Of a stretch of DNA of 32,681 bases, positions 31,709 to 32,681 are shown piece by piece (positions within the stretch are counted from its first letter, which is position 1; the number at the start of each line of letters is the position of its first letter). The translations under genes and the position numbers were made by a program. Origin of the DNA: Rhodoferax sp. (GTDB lineage Bacteria; Pseudomonadota; Gammaproteobacteria; Burkholderiales; Burkholderiaceae_C); the NCBI GenBank assembly GCA_024235935.1, contig JACKLL010000023.1, positions 1 through 32,681 of the forward strand. The letters run 5' to 3'. Under the pieces are notes generated by a model. The model ran no database searches. It was not told the origin of the DNA and saw nothing but the letters and a program-made list of their open reading frames with translations.

Positions 31709-32681
31709 TCAGCCCAGGAAGCGCGGCAGCGTCAGCGTGATGGCCGGGAACGCGATCAGTATCGCAAGCCGGATCAGGTCGGCCACGACGAAGGGCACCA
31801 CGCCGCCGAACAAGGTGCGCATGGGCACGTCCGGCAGCAGGCTCTTGAGCACCATCACGTTCAGTCCCACGGGAGGGGTGATGAAGCTGATCTCCGTCAC
31901 CACGACGACGATGATGCCGAACCAGATCAGGTCGAAGCCCAGGCTTTGCACCAGCGGGTAGAACACCGGCACCGTCAGCAGCACCATCGACATGCTCTCG
32001 AGCACGCAGCCCAGCAGCACGTAGATGCCGCAGATGGCGACGATGACCAGGATCGGATGGATGGCGAACTGCTTGACCAGGTCCTGCAGGTCACCCGGAA
32101 GCGATGTGAAGTTGATGAAGTTGGCGAACATCAGTGCGCCGATCAGCACCATGAACAGCATGCCGGTGGTGCGCGCCGACTCGACCAGCACCTCGCCCAT
32201 GATGGCCCAGGTCAGGCGCTTGCGCACCAGTGCGAACACGAACGCACCACAGGCGCCGATGCCGGCCGCCTCGGTGGCGGTGAAGACGCCGCCGTAGATG
32301 CCGCCCATGACGATGGCGAACAGCAGCAGCACGCCCCAGACCTCGCGCAGCGCCTGCAGGCGCTGCGGCCACGCCATGCGCTCGCCGCGGGGCCCCGCAT
32401 CGGGGCGGCGCCAGATCGTCCAGCGCACGGCCAGCAGGTACAGGCTGATCGCGAGCAGGCCGGGCAGGATGCCGGCCGCGAACATCTTGCCGATGCTTTG
32501 CTGGGTCAGGATGGCGTAGACCACCATCACGACCGAGGGCGGGATCAGGATGCCGAGGGTGCCGCCGGCGGCGATCGAGCCCGCAGCGAGTGCCTTGTCG
32601 TAGCCCAGGTTGCGCATCTCGGGATAGGCCACCTTGGACATGGTCGCGGTCGTGGCCAGGCTGGAGCCGCATACCGCGCCA
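31709..32681 (-). CDS. TRAP transporter large permease (DctM-like), 5' end outside window
   Basis: The C-terminal 324 residues of a TRAP transporter large membrane subunit, which with a small subunit and a periplasmic binding protein imports organic acids using an ion gradient. The frame is open to the window edge. Seen are GAVCGSSLATTATMSKVAYPEM at the edge, then AAGGTLGILIPPSVVMVVYAILT (a classic DctM motif), ATEAAGIGACGAF, a run of about eight further transmembrane helices, and ITPPVGLNVMVLKSL before the end. The full protein is usually 425-440 residues, so roughly 110 are missing. The substrate cannot be told from the permease. Small subunit and binding protein genes are probably upstream, outside the window. 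Confidence 0.93.
   Translation of the reverse strand, partial: GAVCGSSLATTATMSKVAYPEMRNLGYDKALAAGSIAAGGTLGILIPPSVVMVVYAILTQQSIGKMFAAGILPGLLAISLYLLAVRWTIWRRPDAGPRGERMAWPQRLQALREVWGVLLLFAIVMGGIYGGVFTATEAAGIGACGAFVFALVRKRLTWAIMGEVLVESARTTGMLFMVLIGALMFANFINFTSLPGDLQDLVKQFAIHPILVIVAICGIYVLLGCVLESMSMVLLTVPVFYPLVQSLGFDLIWFGIIVVVVTEISFITPPVGLNVMVLKSLLPDVPMRTLFGGVVPFVVADLIRLAILIAFPAITLTLPRFLG

Overview
The window is about 32.7 kb of GC-rich, densely coding DNA. Protein families and codon use suggest a betaproteobacterium of the order Burkholderiales, probably Comamonadaceae-like. This is inferred from style and gene families, as no rRNA or other marker gene is present. No tRNA, rRNA, CRISPR array, phage gene or intact insertion sequence was seen.

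Layout. (1) 1-2868: a light and DNA-repair operon on the + strand. It holds the 3' part of an Fe-S bacterial cryptochrome/photolyase, a second photolyase-like protein whose domains look circularly permuted, a DCC-family thiol oxidoreductase, and a 33-codon remnant of a short-chain dehydrogenase. (2) 2910-5484: a PQQ-type sugar dehydrogenase lipoprotein (-), a small exported protein (+) and a zinc-ribbon membrane protein (+). (3) 5460-14661: a minus-strand operon of a small membrane protein, a very large NdvB-type cyclic beta-1,2-glucan synthase, and a DUF1003 membrane protein that carries a 60-bp in-frame insertion. (4) 14834-19624: four consecutive Crp/Fnr-family regulators followed by a diguanylate cyclase, all on the + strand. 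(5) 19685-21465: an atypical receiver protein (-), divergent from an HPF/RaiA-type ribosome hibernation factor (+), then a decayed AsmA-like gene. (6) 21466-29062: a minus-strand phosphorelay operon of two hybrid histidine kinases, both ending in HPt domains, and a REC-PAS-GGDEF(degenerate)-EAL output protein. (7) 29427-32681: a flavin reductase-like protein (-), a Popeye-like membrane cNMP-domain protein (+), a truncated sugar ABC ATPase (-), and the 3' part of a TRAP transporter large permease (-).

The most interesting signal is regulatory. A 16-bp palindrome of consensus TGTNCGNTANCGNACA, often followed by GA, occurs upstream of each of the four Crp/Fnr genes, of the diguanylate cyclase and of the zinc-ribbon gene. 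It has the length and TGT...ACA ends of a CRP-family operator. In four of the six cases it lies about 41-42 bp upstream of the start predicted from a candidate -10 element, which is the class II activator position. I infer an auto- or cross-regulated Crp/Fnr circuit that also controls c-di-GMP synthesis and envelope functions.

Taken together, the window looks like a stress and lifestyle control region: photoreactivation, osmoprotective periplasmic glucan, ribosome hibernation, c-di-GMP synthesis and breakdown, and several sensor systems. Decay is visible in the SDR fragment, the AsmA-like pseudogene and the ABC ATPase remnant.
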